Shown here piece after piece: positions 12,344-24,948 of a stretch of DNA of 64,000 bases; the first letter of the stretch is position 1; each line of letters starts with the position of its first letter. Source of the stretch: Blakeslea trispora (taxonomy: Eukaryota > Mucoromycota > Mucoromycetes > Mucorales > Choanephoraceae); assembly GCA_025331445.1 (NCBI GenBank), contig JAIWNE010000089.1, positions 62,001-126,000 on the forward strand, given 5' to 3'. Position numbers and translations under genes: made by a program. Below the pieces are notes generated by a model. That model did no database searches. It was not told the origin of the DNA and saw nothing but the letters and a program-made list of their open reading frames with translations.

Positions 12344-14682
12344 TATTGTTCAGCAAGAAAAGAGACTTAAATTTCCAAATTCAGAATACAACCGCAAATT
12401 TTGGAAGAAAATTTCCTTTTTAGTCATCAATGCCATTTATTTCTTCAACTCTCAAGAATACCATCCTTGTTCAGGACAAGCGACTAAAAAGGTAGTTTTT
12501 GATGGATGGTAAAAAAGTATAAAAACCTGACAACACAATTTGGGGTTTCCAATATCTTTATCTCTTTTTTACCATAGTTCTTCTTCTATTTTCAATGAAC
12601 CCCAACAACAACAACAACAACTCTTTTGGCGCCGCTTCTTCATCTAATGATGATTTGGTACTTTCTTCTACTTTACAAGAATATCTTAACTCTTCTTTTG
12701 ACTTTGACTCTTACAACAATGTGTCTCAAGTATCTTCTTTGGGCTCATTCTTGGAGGAAACTCAGGAGCTTTCAATAGTCTCATCAAGCAGCTCTTCCGG
12801 TAGAAACAAGAAAAGAAAACACAATCCAGTTGCTCCTTCTCTTTCCAACCTTTCTCGTCCTATTCCTGGTGTTAAGATAGTCAATGCAAAGCAATCGAAG
12901 CATGTCGTTTGGAAGATCAATTTAGGGTACTCATTCCGTTTAGAAAACTTTTTCTTCTGCAACTTTAATTATGGAAACGATAGCATCAAGGCGAGCGATT
13001 GCTGCAATGCTTCTTACTACACTCCTGATTCATCTACCAACAACATGACTAAGCACCTGTTGAAAAGTCATAATTTGAATGAAAGCAAAGGTAAGCAGAC
13101 AAATCAGATAGTTGAATGGTATGGAAATATTTAAGAGATCGAACGTTTTTAGCCAAGCAAATGTGGGAGCAAGCTGGACGTCCTTTGTCTGCCAAGAATC
13201 CCAATGTTAACTCGATTGAAAAGCTTCTAAACGTTACAGCTGGCTCTGGGGGATCTAACAAGTATGTCATCACCCGCGATGATGTCCGTAAAGCCGTAAT
13301 CCAAATGATTGTCAAGCATTCTTTGCCTTACTCCTTTGTTGAAAGCGCTGATTTGCAAAACCTGTTGAATGTATGCAGACGAACTCAAAGTGAAAGAGAT
13401 GTCCAACTTGTTTCAGCAAACACCGTAAAAAAAGATATACAACAGTACTACAACGAGTTGAAAGTTAAAATGACAACTTACCTTTCACAACAACAATTCA
13501 TCTCGTTCACTTGCGATGTTTGGACTTCGACTACCAATGTTGATTTTCTCGGCATAATCGCTCATTTCATTGATTGCAATTGGGAGCCTAAGCAAGTAGT
13601 GATTGGATTTGAAGAACTCAAAAGCAAACATACCGGTAAGTATCTAAAGTCAACGCTTTGATGCATTTGCTAACATTTTTTTCATCAGGTGAATATCTTG
13701 CTGAAGTATTTATGCAAGTGTTAAGAGACTTCAAGATCGAAAGCAAGCTTTTTTGCATTACCACTGACAACGGCTCCAATATGGGTAAAATGATGACCGA
13801 AATCAGCAAACTAACCAACATGCGCTTTGACAAGCAAGAAAATTGGATTTCCTGTATTGGCCATGTCATCAACCTCAGCTGCCAGCAGTTACTTACAAAA
13901 GGATTGAATGTCCAAGCACCTACCAGTGACTCTTCAATCTATAATGTTGCTGAGACTATTGAAGCTGATGTATCGGATGCCTATCAGTTCAATCCCATTC
14001 TTAAGCTCAGAAGAGGCATTGTCAAGATAAGGTATGTGAACAAGTATGTCTTTCAGTTCCACATGCTAGCTTTTTTTTTCCATAGAGCATCTCATAATCT
14101 TAGTCGACTCTATGAAGAAGCTTGCGATGCTGTTGGTATTAAACACCAAAAACTTGCAATAGATGTACGCACACGCTGGAACTCAACTAAGCAAATGATT
14201 GGTGTTGGTCTGAAGATGAAGGCTGCCTACAAACGAACATGTGCAAGAGCACCTTTGAACACTGGCTTACACAATTTTGAGCTCAACAATGACGAAATTC
14301 AGTATCTTGAAAAAGTTCACCATCTGTTGGATCCATTTGAACAAGCTACACTCTGGGTCTCTGGACAAAGGTAAATTAAAATCTTCTATCCTCATAAATG
14401 AACAAATTACTAAATATAAAGTATTTGCACTTAGATATCCCACTGTGAATCGAGCTGTTATGATCTGTAATGCTCTGTTAGATCATCTGGATAACATCTT
14501 AGTAGATCACTATCCCTCAAGCACTTGTCAAGTCGAAGATGTAGTGGATAAAATCGAACACTCTGACGAACTGATGCACTTTGACCTTGGTACCCAGCGA
14601 ATTTTGACAGGAGCATATGAAGCTCGAAAGAAATTGATCCAGTACTACACAGCTACTGATAATACTAGCGTGTACTCTATTG

Positions 14683-15144
14683 TGTTTGGAAAGGTAGTTG
14701 TTATATGAATGTATAATGGATAAGAACAAGGGATAAATTCTGTGAGAATTTGGGTAGACTTTTATTTATGAAAAATAGAAGAAGGAACTAATAATCTAAT
14801 GAACTTGATGCCTATTTATACTTTAATGAAGCGGACAGTTAATCTTGCTGATGGACTGGTAATTTAATTGAAAAGAAATTTCTTTTGACAGGACTTCTTT
14901 GTACCTGACGATTTATGATCCCGACTAAGCTTAAATAAGAAAATAAAATAATTGTAATATAGGAGCAATACGATTTAAGTGCTATGAGCATGGTTTTGAT
15001 ATAGTTATTGTGTGAGAGTGACAATAATTGGAATCTCCATTTATTTAGCTATTTCTACCTTTCAGTGCGAGCAGGTCTATAATGAGATCCTTGTCTTCAC
15101 TACTTCAAGTATGATTTTGCTTTATTATGTGAGTATCCTCAACA
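14683..15144. repeat. Solo LTR inserted in the hAT gene (462 bp)
   Basis: Begins TGTTTGG and ends CAACA, flanked by a perfect 5-bp duplication TATTG (14678-14682 and 15145-15149). Removing it plus one TATTG restores the hAT reading Y-S-I-A-T-A-M-D-P. A TATA-like box (TATAAATAG on the minus strand near 14818) suggests transcription leftwards, but orientation is not certain. Confidence 0.88.
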
Positions 15145-15431
15145 TATTGCAACAGCTATGGATCCTTCAATCAAGTTCGGTCTTTGGCATATCGATGGTG
15201 GCTGGGGTGACTTTGGTGAGCAGTGCGATTACTAGGTGAAGCAAGAATGGTTGAGAACGTTCAAGGGAGTTGACAGTACCAGTACGCTTACCATTGCATC
15301 TGAGTCACAGCAATCAGTAGCAGTACAAGGTAGCTTTTTGTTTGGGTCGATGATGAAAAAAATAGCACAGTCCTCTCTGTCAAACTCGCTTGCTGCAGAC
15401 GAACTAGACCAGTACATTCAAGAAGGTCTGT

Positions 15432-15832
15432 GATGTTTTTGAAATAGAGAAATATATTAAATGTGAAGAAGGGACAGATAGAAATACAGTGAGACTGTTT
15501 ACTATGAATTTATTCGATCAAAGATGATTACAGATTTTAGAGTATTCTAACAACAACTATTTATATGTTTTCTACTTGAGGATTTATGTCATTACATATT
15601 ATTTGATAGTACTTATTTAGTGTACTTTTTATGAGATAATGTATTTCATCATTCCTTATTCCGAAGACTAGATTATAGAATGATGTGATGCTTTCTTTTT
15701 GATATGATTTAAAGTGAATGTTATTGACTTCATTCATTCTGGATTTAGTAAGGATTTATATTTTATGATGTTATAATATTTCTGACTTATTTGGATATCA
15801 AATGTAACCTTATTGTCAGTGTTGAGACTTAA
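15432..15832. other. Unresolved 0.4-kb insert in the hAT gene
   Basis: The hAT protein reads YIQEGL up to 15430 and resumes as RSPQGPIHELL near 15836. The AT-rich sequence between has no coding frame. It contains a TATAAATAG-like box on the minus strand (near 15560) and could be another solo LTR or MITE. I could not find a clean duplication at its edges. Confidence 0.5.
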
Positions 15833-15979
15833 ATGTGCTCAGATCACCACAAGGTCCTATTCATGAGCTTCTTTCGACCACGCCTATCAAAGAAGTTTCA
15901 AAAGGCAAAGAAAAAGAGTCTTTAAGCGATTACATGAGCGATGCAGAGGTGGTGCAGTTTTTGGACAGTATGACGAATA

Positions 15980-16001
15980 CAGTGCCTCCAGTCTTAAATC
16001 T
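15980..16001 (+). repeat. TE2 left terminal inverted repeat
   Basis: Begins CAGTGCCTCCAGTCTTAAAT after TA (15978-15979). The same 5' sequence, extended to about 40 bases, recurs at 31446. Confidence 0.9.
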
Positions 16002-16091
16002 TATAAACTTTAATTTCTTTTCAAATTTTCCATCATTTAAAATCCCGCTATATTATTAAAAATCCGATAGTAATTTCCAAAATTTGTGATT

Positions 16092-18287
16092 TTATTGGGT
16101 GATTTTATTGTCCACTTTCACTTTTCTGTGTGATAGGTATTTTTTGTTAACAAATTCCTCTAATTCTAGAGAAATTTTTCGGCCATCACTACACTCACTG
16201 TATGCTTCAATGTAATCCATACACTTCTGGAAATACTTTCTTATATGAGCTGTATTGCCAGCTGTATCCAGAAAGGTCGACACATTGGCTTCAAGCGATT
16301 TGAAGGTGTAATCACACTTCAAACGGGCTTCTCGCTTGGCATATGACCAATAGTACTCTATCCAGTTACATTCGCAATGATACTTTGGATAGAGCTCAAA
16401 GATGTGACCAGCATCTTCAACAGTTTCTTGCAGTGCGGTTTTTTGAGCCTTGAAGTCTGGGCAACTTTCAAGATAGTGCCTTGCACAACGCATAGATTGA
16501 GCACATGCTGGCTTGCCACAATCCAGCTTCCAGGCTTTGCCTTGCAAATCGCGCCCAAACCACTGGCTTCTTTCTTCCAGGATTTTTTTTATTCCTATGA
16601 TTTACCAAGTCAGACTGAGTGCGTAAAATGCCTTAAGCAATTACCTTTGAAGAATCTTTTCTTTAATACCACTGGTCGATTCTTCTTATCCAACGTGTGG
16701 ATCTCTTTGTCATAGTAAAATGACTGATTCAGCGTATCGCCGTTAGCCAAAGTAACTAAAGTATCTTTAAACTGATACTTTAGCCTTTCACTCCATTCTT
16801 TTTCGTTGAGCGTCATTCTAGACGCAACCAAAGCATCATCAGCAAATGCACCATGATTGGAACTGTTGTCAAATAGGAAGACAGCAGTACAATCAGGATG
16901 CAAGCTCTCGAAAAGCCCTATGGCATCCTCCTTGAGCTGCTTTACCATATGTGCGGAAGTCCACCACCCTTCCCTACTGTCTCCTGCTTTGAAGTAGGTT
17001 CTTGAGGACCATCTCATCTGCTTCATAGTTCCATGGCATGGGCACTGGAACTCGCTTACCATGATTGACGAGCCCATGGACTTCTTGCGGATGTAGTTTT
17101 CATCCTCTTGCAACCACAATACTTCTTTTCCTAATTGTAGATACAGAAATGATTAGTAGATGAGCATCAAAGATCTAAACGTACTTACCATCATTTGCAT
17201 AAAAAGTGCATTCGTCATGAGTAACGAACACAATCTTGCTTTCACCCTCATTCAGCTTTGGCTCAAGAATAGCCTCTTGCTTCTCTCCAGAGTAAAAGTC
17301 TGATCTCCTCATATAGTTAATCATTCGCTTTGACCATTCATTTCTGTAGGCAACTACATCTTCTCTTTCGTGGCCATCGAAATACACTGTCTTTTTGTTC
17401 TTTCGATAGCTGTAACCCCATTCAACCATATAGTTTGCAATGGTTGAGATGGGGATACAGCTCTTCACACCCAAGACAGAAGGAACTGCTTCTTCATCAA
17501 TGTACTTCTTCAGTACAACGAGAGATCGCTCAGCAGGAGGCATTTGCTTGATCTTCTCAAGGATCATCAGCTTCACATCTGAGTCACTTAAGAGAGATGA
17601 TCTCTTGACATGGGCGCCTTGCTGATGGTCGGACAGCTTACCCTGATCAAGAAATTCCTTGACCCACTTGATAATAGTTGCAGCTCTATAAGGCTCTGAG
17701 TTGTCAGGCCAGTAGAGAATAGCAGCTGCCTTTGCAGCTTCACCTTTGTGTACACCTTCAAGACGCTTCATGAAGTAGTACTTCACGGAGAGATACCGAG
17801 CGTTGTTATAGGTATCTCTCTTGTTACCTTCCTTCTGCTTGTTCATTACAGGTGAAACATACTTTTGAAGGTCACCAAGCTTCTCTCTGATCAAAGTGAT
17901 CTCTTTCTCGCGAGCACTGATTTTCATTTCCTTTTTTTCAGGAACCAGCTTTTGCTGAACAGTGATACCAAAGCTCATCAATGTTTGTTCAGGTCTCACT
18001 TTCTCCTGTTCCTTCTTTCTTCTCCACTTGGTGGTAGCTGATACCCCTTGGTATATACCCTTTCTCTTCGTCAAATTGCTGTTGTTGCATGAGAGAGTGT
18101 TGTTGATGTTTCTCTCTGCAACCTCAACAGATTCCTCACTTTCAATTCTGGCATTGACTTCATCCAAATTAATGCCATCAATGATCCAATCATCACGATC
18201 CTCTACTTCGTTAACTGTGACGAACTGATTGTTCTCATTTCTGCTTCTGTTCTTGAAAGCTTTTTGTCTAGCGTTAAGTGGAGGCAT
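16092..18287 (-). CDS. TE2 transposase, intact three-exon gene (Tc1/IS630-like DDE)
   Basis: Exons 18287-17189, 17130-16645 and 16594-16092 give 2088 nt, 695 codons plus stop. Introns are 17131-17188 (58 nt, GTAAGTAC donor, CTAAT branch, AG) and 16595-16644 (50 nt, GTAATT donor, CTGAC branch, CATAG). The first is needed to join the catalytic segment HDECTFYANDG to KEVLWLQEDE. The second joins FFKG to IKKILEERSQW. Signature: first Asp in VTHDECTF, second in FLFDNSSNH about 95 residues on, catalytic Glu in CECNWIEYYW about 153 residues further. A Cys cluster (LDCGKPACAQSMRC) precedes the Glu. Residues 1-180 are charged and probably bind DNA. No stop or frameshift, so the gene could be active. 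Confidence 0.88.
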
Positions 18288-18485
18288 AATTTTATAATGT
18301 TTAATGAAAATGGAGAAGGGATATTGGGTTTGATGTTTTCTTAATTTATTGTCTGGTATGGTTACACAAATATATTACAGGTTACACACTGCTATAACAA
18401 TATCATATAGAAATTTTTTATTTTTCAAATCTGACCCTCCACCATATAACTCCCAGCCAAAATTTTTAAAAACCGACTAACTTCA

Positions 18486-18618
18486 AAACCTATCTGCTCA
18501 AAACTTTTGGTGACAAAAACAAAAAGCGAGCCTGAATAATTGTTTAGAAAGGTTTAAAGAATATATATTCAGGCTCGCTTTTTGTTTTTGTCACCAAAAG
18601 TTTTGAGCAGATAGGTTT
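18486..18618. repeat. Perfect 52-bp inverted repeat near the TE2 right end
   Basis: Arms 18486-18537 and 18567-18618 are exact reverse complements, separated by a 29-base spacer. The arms contain AAAAAGCGAGCCTGAAT. As single-stranded DNA or RNA this would form a long hairpin. A weaker version with a similar core occurs in TE3 (36379-36462). Confidence 0.93.
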
Positions 18619-18640
18619 CGAAAACTTGTAAAAATTTTCG

Positions 18641-18662
18641 TTATTTAAAAATGGAGGCACTG
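18641..18662 (-). repeat. TE2 right terminal inverted repeat
   Basis: Read inwards: CAGTGCCTCCATTTTTAAAT, two differences from the left end. Followed by TA (18663-18664). Confidence 0.9.
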
Positions 18663-19009
18663 TACAACAAGTGCTGAAGAGGTTGAAGAAAGTGAAGAAA
18701 ATGAAGAAGAAATTGATGAAGATTTTTTTTGATTTCAATAACAGTCAAATCGAATTGACAAACATCTTGCAAACATGGAAAAATTACTCAGTACCCAGAT
18801 CAGAAGGTGGAAAGTATCCGACTTTGTCATTAATGGCAAAAAAATATCTTTCAGTACCTTTAACATCAACACCATGTGAACGTCTCTTTTCGAGAGCAAA
18901 ATGAATTACTACTTGCACAAGAGCTAAACTTGCTGCCAAAAATGTGAAAGTGCTTGTTCTATCAAGTTATTGGATCCAAGAAGTACAACAACAACAAGCA
19001 AATGCATAA

Positions 19010-21002
19010 TCTTTTTTTCTTACCAATTTTTTTTTATTAATTTTACCGCTTATATAGTTTTTTCTCTATATCTACATTTTCTAACTGACATATTTAAATA
19101 AAAAACTCGCTTCAATTTAATTAAAACTACATGAGTTTGTCAACTTTTCTTTAATGAATTCAAAACCAAGCACTTCCATTTTGAGATTGGAACCGAGTTA
19201 CACAGAACCGACGGTTTTGTCGGTTTTGTCGGTTCAGTTTCGAGTCGGTTATGAGTTCAAGAAAGTTGAGTCGGTTCGGTTATGGTTATGGAACCGACGG
19301 TTCTGCAGTTGGTTGGAAACGAACCGACTGCGATTCCTAGTCGAGATAATGGGGCATGTATTTATGCCTACCGTCCAGACAAGTATGACAGTGATGATTT
19401 GGAAGATACTCTAGATACCAGAAGCGAAGAGCATCTACGTGCAGGTTGTAGTGAACTACATAGCTATAGATACCTATATTCTTTAGTCAGCCAATCAAAT
19501 CCTTCTATTTCATACTAATAATAATTATTCTTTATGCTTCCAATTTCGAGTCTGACATCGAAAGACTATCCAAGTTAGTATTCTCGCCACACCTTAAATG
19601 CCTACTTTGAACTATCATAGATTCTAAATATCGACATCGAAGGATTCATGTTAATATACGATCAACAATAATTTAGATATTGTAAATCATTCTAGCTTTC
19701 GAAAAGTATAAATAGAGAGATAATTTAGAAGTAGGATTAGATCAGATTCACTTTACTTTTGTATTGGAATAAACTCCTTTAAATCTACTTGTGTTTTTTA
19801 TTATTTTTTTTAGCTGTCAAACAGTACATATTCTGTGAAATTCATGTTTTTTTTTCTCTAGTGTATTTTTTACTCATTTAATCGTGACTCTCAATAAAAT
19901 AAGTGTGGCCAAACTCAATCAAATGAGTGAAACAAGGTTTTGAGATGAAACCAAAACTCGGCTGCGCCGTGGTGGTAAGCTATTTCTAGAATCTGAAATA
20001 GTAAATAGATTGTTTACTGCTGTATTGTCTGCATACACTTCTATTTGTTTCCCTAATAACGTGCCTCTGAACTTAAAACTACAAAAAAAGAAACTGTTTC
20101 ATTTTTTGAGAACTTAATTTGTTTTGCTTTTGGTAAGGATCGATTATGCGACCTGTTAATCTTTTTGGGATTTCTTTTCTTTGAGAAGCATAATTAAATC
20201 ACAATTGAGAGCAATTCATCGTTAAGGGTTTTTTTATTTTTAAACTTTTGAATGTCTTGGGGAGCTCTCACTTTTCACACTACAAAATATTCACACTTGA
20301 GGCCTGAAAGTGATAAGAAATTCGCTACATTAAATGGGTCCTTTCACGGGGTCTTTAAGCAGTAAAAAATCAAATCTCTCAAAAATGGTCAGAATTTGCT
20401 GAAACTTGAACAGAGTATATCCCTAATTGTCTAGAATACACCCATGTAAAAATATTGAAGTTTTTACTGCAAGCATATGCTTCTTTATAGCTATTGAATT
20501 AAAAATTTATTTAACTTTTAAAAAAAAAGGCCAAAAATTTCAAAGTGCTAAAAAATGTCTTGTTTCTGGGCTTTGTCACACATTAAAAAAAGGAGAAATA
20601 AAATTGATAGACAAGCGGAAAACAAGCCAAAACCCCAATTTTCAAGCTGCTAAGTATGCTTAAAAAGGAACGTTATGTTCTAAGCTGATACTATTAGTAT
20701 TTTTGTTGCTCATCGAGAAAGTCTCTTCAACTAAACCATCTCTTATTCTATCAAAAAAACATTTAATCACGATATTATGGTCAAGCTTTCCCAAACATTG
20801 CATTTAGTGGCTATAATGGTACAATTTACTACAATAAAAGGTGTCGTTTTGTAGAAAAGAATAGTTTATTATTGTTTAAGGGTTCAAGTATGAATCATCT
20901 CTACCCTTGGTTGAAAGCAGACAAAACACAACTGTCAATCTACTGATATTGAGCAGATGTAGCTTCAAAGTACTGGATGAGCTGAAATCACACTGTGTAC
21001 AC
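19010..21002. other. AT-rich region without genes; CGGTT/AACCG cluster at 19190-19345
   Basis: No convincing coding frame. At 19190-19345, directly downstream of the hAT gene, the motif CGGTT occurs seven times and AACCG four times, with inverted pairs such as AACCGACGGTT. Such subterminal motif clusters are known from hAT elements, where transposase binds near the ends, so this may be the hAT 3' subterminal region. The remainder is plain AT-rich DNA. Confidence 0.45.
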
Positions 21003-21165
21003 TGATGTATTGTAAGCTAGATGCATCATTAGATCAAGACATGTATTTAAGACATAATCCTACTTTGTGTCACCAAGCTCAATTTATGTTGACAATCTCA
21101 TTCTACACTGAATAAAACCCTCTCTTTGATTTTGTTTAACTCATCTTGACTAAACAGATAATTTA
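21003..21165 (+). repeat. Short LTR-like repeat X, copy 1 (about 163 bp)
   Basis: Starts TGATGTATTG, contains a TATTTAAG box and GAATAAAACCC, and ends ACAGATAATTTA. Related to 31242-31408, where the ends are fixed by a 5-bp duplication. Here it abuts the broken 3' side of element A2. The left flank is not A2 sequence, so no duplication can be shown. Confidence 0.6.
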
Positions 21166-24100
21166 CTTGCGTTCCTCAACTGGAGGTGTCAAGTGTTCAG
21201 CAAATTGCATTGCACGAGAAACAAGAGGTGAAGTAGGAACAGACTCTTCGTATTCAGTATTCTCGACTGGCTTGGTAGGGAATGAGGAATAGGCATGATT
21301 TCACAAATTCTTGTTACACCAGGTTTTGTTTCGGGCATATGAAAATACGCGCGGAATGTTCTGATCATTTCGTAATTTTTTTTTATTCTTTTTCATTTCT
21401 TTTCTTTCAGAACGAGATACAAGGCGTTCGTTGCCGTTAGTCGTTTGAGATGAGGCCTTGTATGAGTTTTCACCCCCCTCCAGACTGGAAGAATCAACTT
21501 CGTACAGTCGACTAAGTGCATCAGGCAAACAATTCGTAACACCAGGGATATGTACAATGTCAAAATCATACGCAAAAATACAGTCATAATAATTCAGCAT
21601 CATAGGGTTTGGAATAGCTTGTGTCTGTAAATAAACAAGCGCACGATGATCAACATGAGCAGTGAACTTAATACCATACAATAACTTGCGAAAGCGTGTA
21701 AAGGTATATAACAAACCAAGTAACTCACGACGTTTAGTACTATAACGCTGCTCAGTAGGATTTAGCTTACGACTGACCATACCAACATAGTAAACCTTAT
21801 TGTCCTTAATGTAATAGACAACACCGCCAATCCCGGTCTTAGATGCGTCAGTGGCAACATGGAAACGATAACGGGGATCATAAGGTGATAAGACAACTGC
21901 AGAAGCCAAAGCCTTTTTAAGCTGACGGAAAGCAGCTGTATGACGAGCAGTCCAGAGACCGACAAGAGACTTCTTAGAACGCAAATCATCTAAGGGAGCA
22001 GCCAAAGTAGCATAATGAGGAATCGAATCACGAAAGTAGTTGAGGAAACCTAAGTAAGATGCCAACTGTTTACCAGTAGTAGGAGCATCTTCCCACTGTT
22101 CAGTAGCAGCAATCTTACGATAGTCAGGCAACAACTGACCGTTACGAATTGTCCAGCCAAGGAGGTGAACTGGGTTCATAGCAACTACCAACTTATCAGA
22201 TTGATTTGCAAGTTGACAGAAGTTAAGCGGTGCAACACCAAACGAAGACACTCGAAATGATGTTCCAAAGTACCACTTGTAGCAACCGTGATATCATCGA
22301 CGTAAATGGATACAAAAGGCAAATCATGGAAATAGTTCTGCAAAACGTTTTGGACAAAACCACTCATAAATGTAATATCAAAACACATCTTACGGAATTG
22401 ATATCAAAGGACAGTGAAAGGACACATAAAACTAAGTTTATGCTTATGGTCGGGATTCACGAGGAATCAGGTAAAACAAGAGCGGATATCAATCGTAGAG
22501 ACGATAGTAGCTCCACCCATTCGTTGATGAATATCTGAAATAAGGGGCAACTGGAAAACATCGTTACTAATTAAGATGTTGTTAACTTCACGAACGTCAG
22601 CAACAATACGAGATTTTTTCATAGTATAAACACCATCGCCGTCTTTCTTAGCCACACACAAAATTGGAACATTAAATCCAGTATGACTATACGATCGCTC
22701 GATGACACCTTCATTTTCCCAAGTCTGGAATTGTCCCAAGACAGCATCTTTGTACGCGTAAGGAACAGGATAGGGCTTGCGGAAAGCTCGTTTTCCAGGA
22801 ATTGACTCAAGGTCCACAATTGCGTTAGGCAATGTACAATACCTGTTCTTAAGGTCAATAGCAGCATTGGCGTGTAAAAAGGGTTAAAGCGTACGCATCA
22901 AAACTTCACGCTCCTGAGCTGATCCAACTGGACTATCATTGACTTCGTTTTTCACTTGATCAGGATCAATAGGACAAGGTAACTCAGGTCCTGTAGTTGA
23001 ATTCCATGAAGTGACTAAGCCGTGAATGGACATACCCAAAAGAGGCATCAAATCCAAACCAATAACTACTGGTACATTGTCTTGTATTGAAGATACGTCA
23101 AAGACTTCAAAGGTATGTTTTATAAATTTTTTATTGTAAAGAACTTCTAAACTAACTTGTCCTAATCTAGGCATGCTAGATGTAGTATGAACCAGTAGTA
23201 TGTGACCCTGAGAAGGCTTCACTACCGAACCAAAAAGAGAAACCAACTCAGGGTGGACCATGCTACAGGTAGCACCGCTGTCGACCATGACAAAGCATGC
23301 GTGGCTTTCTATTATGATAGGAACAAGAAGAGCGTTAGATCTATGCTCTGGTAATTTAGAAAATTTATGATCAAACTTACAGTCATGGGCGACAGCCAGT
23401 GCACGCTCGTCGATGTCCATGTCAGTGTGAACAACGAGAGGAGCAGAAGCAGCAGAAGAAGCCGAAGCAGCAGAAGAAGCAGCGAACGTAGCCCAAGAGC
23501 TAGCAGAAGAGCCAACCAAACCAGGAGCAGACGAACCAACCACAAAGTCACCACGAGAGTAGACAGCCAAGTCAGTGGTGTCAATCACCGACTCGGCTGC
23601 ACTACCAGCAGCAACAGCGCCAGGAGCCAAAGTCTCAACGGCAGAAGAAAAAGTACCAGCGTCAGAGCCAGCAGCAGGGCGAGCAGCAACAACAGGAGAA
23701 GAAGAGGAAGCCAAGGCAGCAGACAACACTTGACATTCTTCTGTGAAATGCTTACCATGCTTGTGCAACTGGCAGAACTTCCTGCCAGCAGCGGACGAAG
23801 AAGAAAGTTTGGCCGCACGACCAGCATGGCGGGCGCGGTCAGCACTAGCAGACGAAGAAGAAGAAGAAATAGACACAGAGCCAGAAGCCAAAGAGGGACC
23901 AGCAGCAGAAGAAGAAGACAAGCCCAAGTCACGTTCCAAGTTGACCGCCAGGTCCAACAAGGCATCAATGTCACTCTTGCGCTCGGCAGGGAGCACAGCA
24001 CGAGCAACAGCCAAACGTTCCTTGAATGCCCCAGGGAGAGCCTTCCAAAAAGTGTCAATTAAAATTGAAGAGGGGACGGTTTGGTCACCTACACGGCGAC

Positions 24101-24859
24101 GCAAGTCCCGGAAACGATCCACAAAGAGGTGAACCGTTTCGCCCTTTTCCAGGACCATGTTTGCGAGACGCAAAGCACAGTTAGCCTGTTCTTGCACCGA
24201 AGAACGACCAAAGCGAGCAGTGATGGCAGCCTTAAAGTCTTGGTACAAGGGAGAGCCAGGAGAGAAGCCAAGGAGAAACTGGCCGTACCACTTTCTGACC
24301 TTTTCCCCCAATTGCTGAGGTAGAGGCGCAGAAAGTGGGTGTCCATGTCTAAGCCATGAGCGAACATGACGTCTTGAAAGGAGACGAGGCAGGCTGTTAC
24401 ATCTGAGAAGATGTGCGCAGCTGGGTTGTGCACCATACCGATCCACTGGAAACAAGGCAGGTTGGCAGCGGGAGCGGCAACTGACAAAGAAGCAGCAGAA
24501 GGACCAGAAGAAGTACCCCGAACCTGGACAAGAGTTCGCTGGAGCAAGTCCAAAGTCTGAGAGCCAGCTTACACCTGCTGGCGCAAAGCAGCAACATCAG
24601 TGCCGGGCAGAGGATGCGTAATTTGAGCTGTAAGGGTCACAAGGTGAACCGTCAAATTGTTGACATCCTGCTGCAACATAACAACATGCGAAGCCACCGA
24701 AGAAGCAGAGACACCAACAGGGGCGGAGCCAACACCAGGGGAGAAGACAGGAGCCGAGTTGAGCAAAGCGTCAACAGAGGGGTCGACAACTATTTCACCA
24801 TTAGCCAAAGAGGCAGAAGGAGAAGACAAAGGAGAATCGGCGAAAGAAGACATAATCAA
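21166..24859 (-). pseudogene. Element A2 gag-pol (broken, truncated)
   Basis: Gag starts MIMSSFADSPLSS at 24859. Stop TAA near 24567 (after LRQQV) and a frameshift near 24320 break Gag. The next frame carries the capsid-like part (KWYGQFLLGFSPG, FGRSSVQEQANCAL), a Ser/Ala-rich linker, a CX2H...HX4C knuckle (CQLHKHGKHFTEEC) and protease VDSGATCSMV. Four lesions also occur in A: TAA after MRTL (22884), TGA after SCFT (22467), the frameshift in the RT thumb region (near 22200) and the TGA after NKNL (21301). The A-specific TAA in the RNase H motif is absent; A2 reads GGVVYYIKD. Contains RT YVDDI and RNase H HVATDASKTG. Confidence 0.9.
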
Positions 24860-24948
24860 AAAACGAAGAAAAAGAGAAGAGAGAAGAGAGAGAAGAGAGA
24901 AAGAGAGAGGTAAGTACGAGTAGACGCGAGGTAATTAATCGAAAAAAA

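Larger units (their letters stand above)
15980..18662 (-). mobile_element. DNA transposon TE2 inserted in the hAT gene, apparently complete
   Basis: 2683 bp with termini CAGTGCCTCCA in inverted orientation, and TA duplicated at 15978-15979 and 18663-18664. About 20 of the first 22 bases match between the ends (TA included). Excising the element with one TA rejoins the hAT frame (DSMTNTTSAEEVEE). It encodes a single minus-strand, two-intron transposase that is intact. A perfect 52-bp inverted repeat lies inside the right end. Confidence 0.93.
12595..19009 (+). pseudogene. hAT-family transposase gene, broken and carrying three insertions
   Basis: Begins MNPNNNNNNSFG with a Ser/Asn-rich N-terminus and a degenerate BED-type zinc finger (Cys pair, then NNMTKHLLKSH, to about 13070). 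It continues through FTCDVWTSTTNVDFLG, CITTDNGSNM and VRTRWNSTKQM (catalytic core) to the C-terminal hATC dimerisation block (YPTLSLMAKKYLSVP, STPCERLFSRAK, about 18806-18900). Three introns fit: 13636-13688, 14032-14085 and 14371-14434. Lesions: a frameshift near 13125, a solo LTR at 14683-15144, TAG at 15233-15235, an unresolved insert about 15432-15830, TE2 at 15980-18662, a frameshift at a T8 run near 18730 and TGA at 18902-18904. Non-functional. Element ends and the 8-bp duplication were not found. Confidence 0.85.

Noticed and set aside
23312..24058. Leu-rich membrane-protein-like frames
   Set aside because: Shifted-frame reading of the same Ser/Ala repeats in A2 gag.
23367..24323. Plus-strand Arg/Ser/Glu-rich open frames opposite A2 gag
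   Set aside because: Antisense shadows of the GC-rich, Ser/Ala-coding Gag region.
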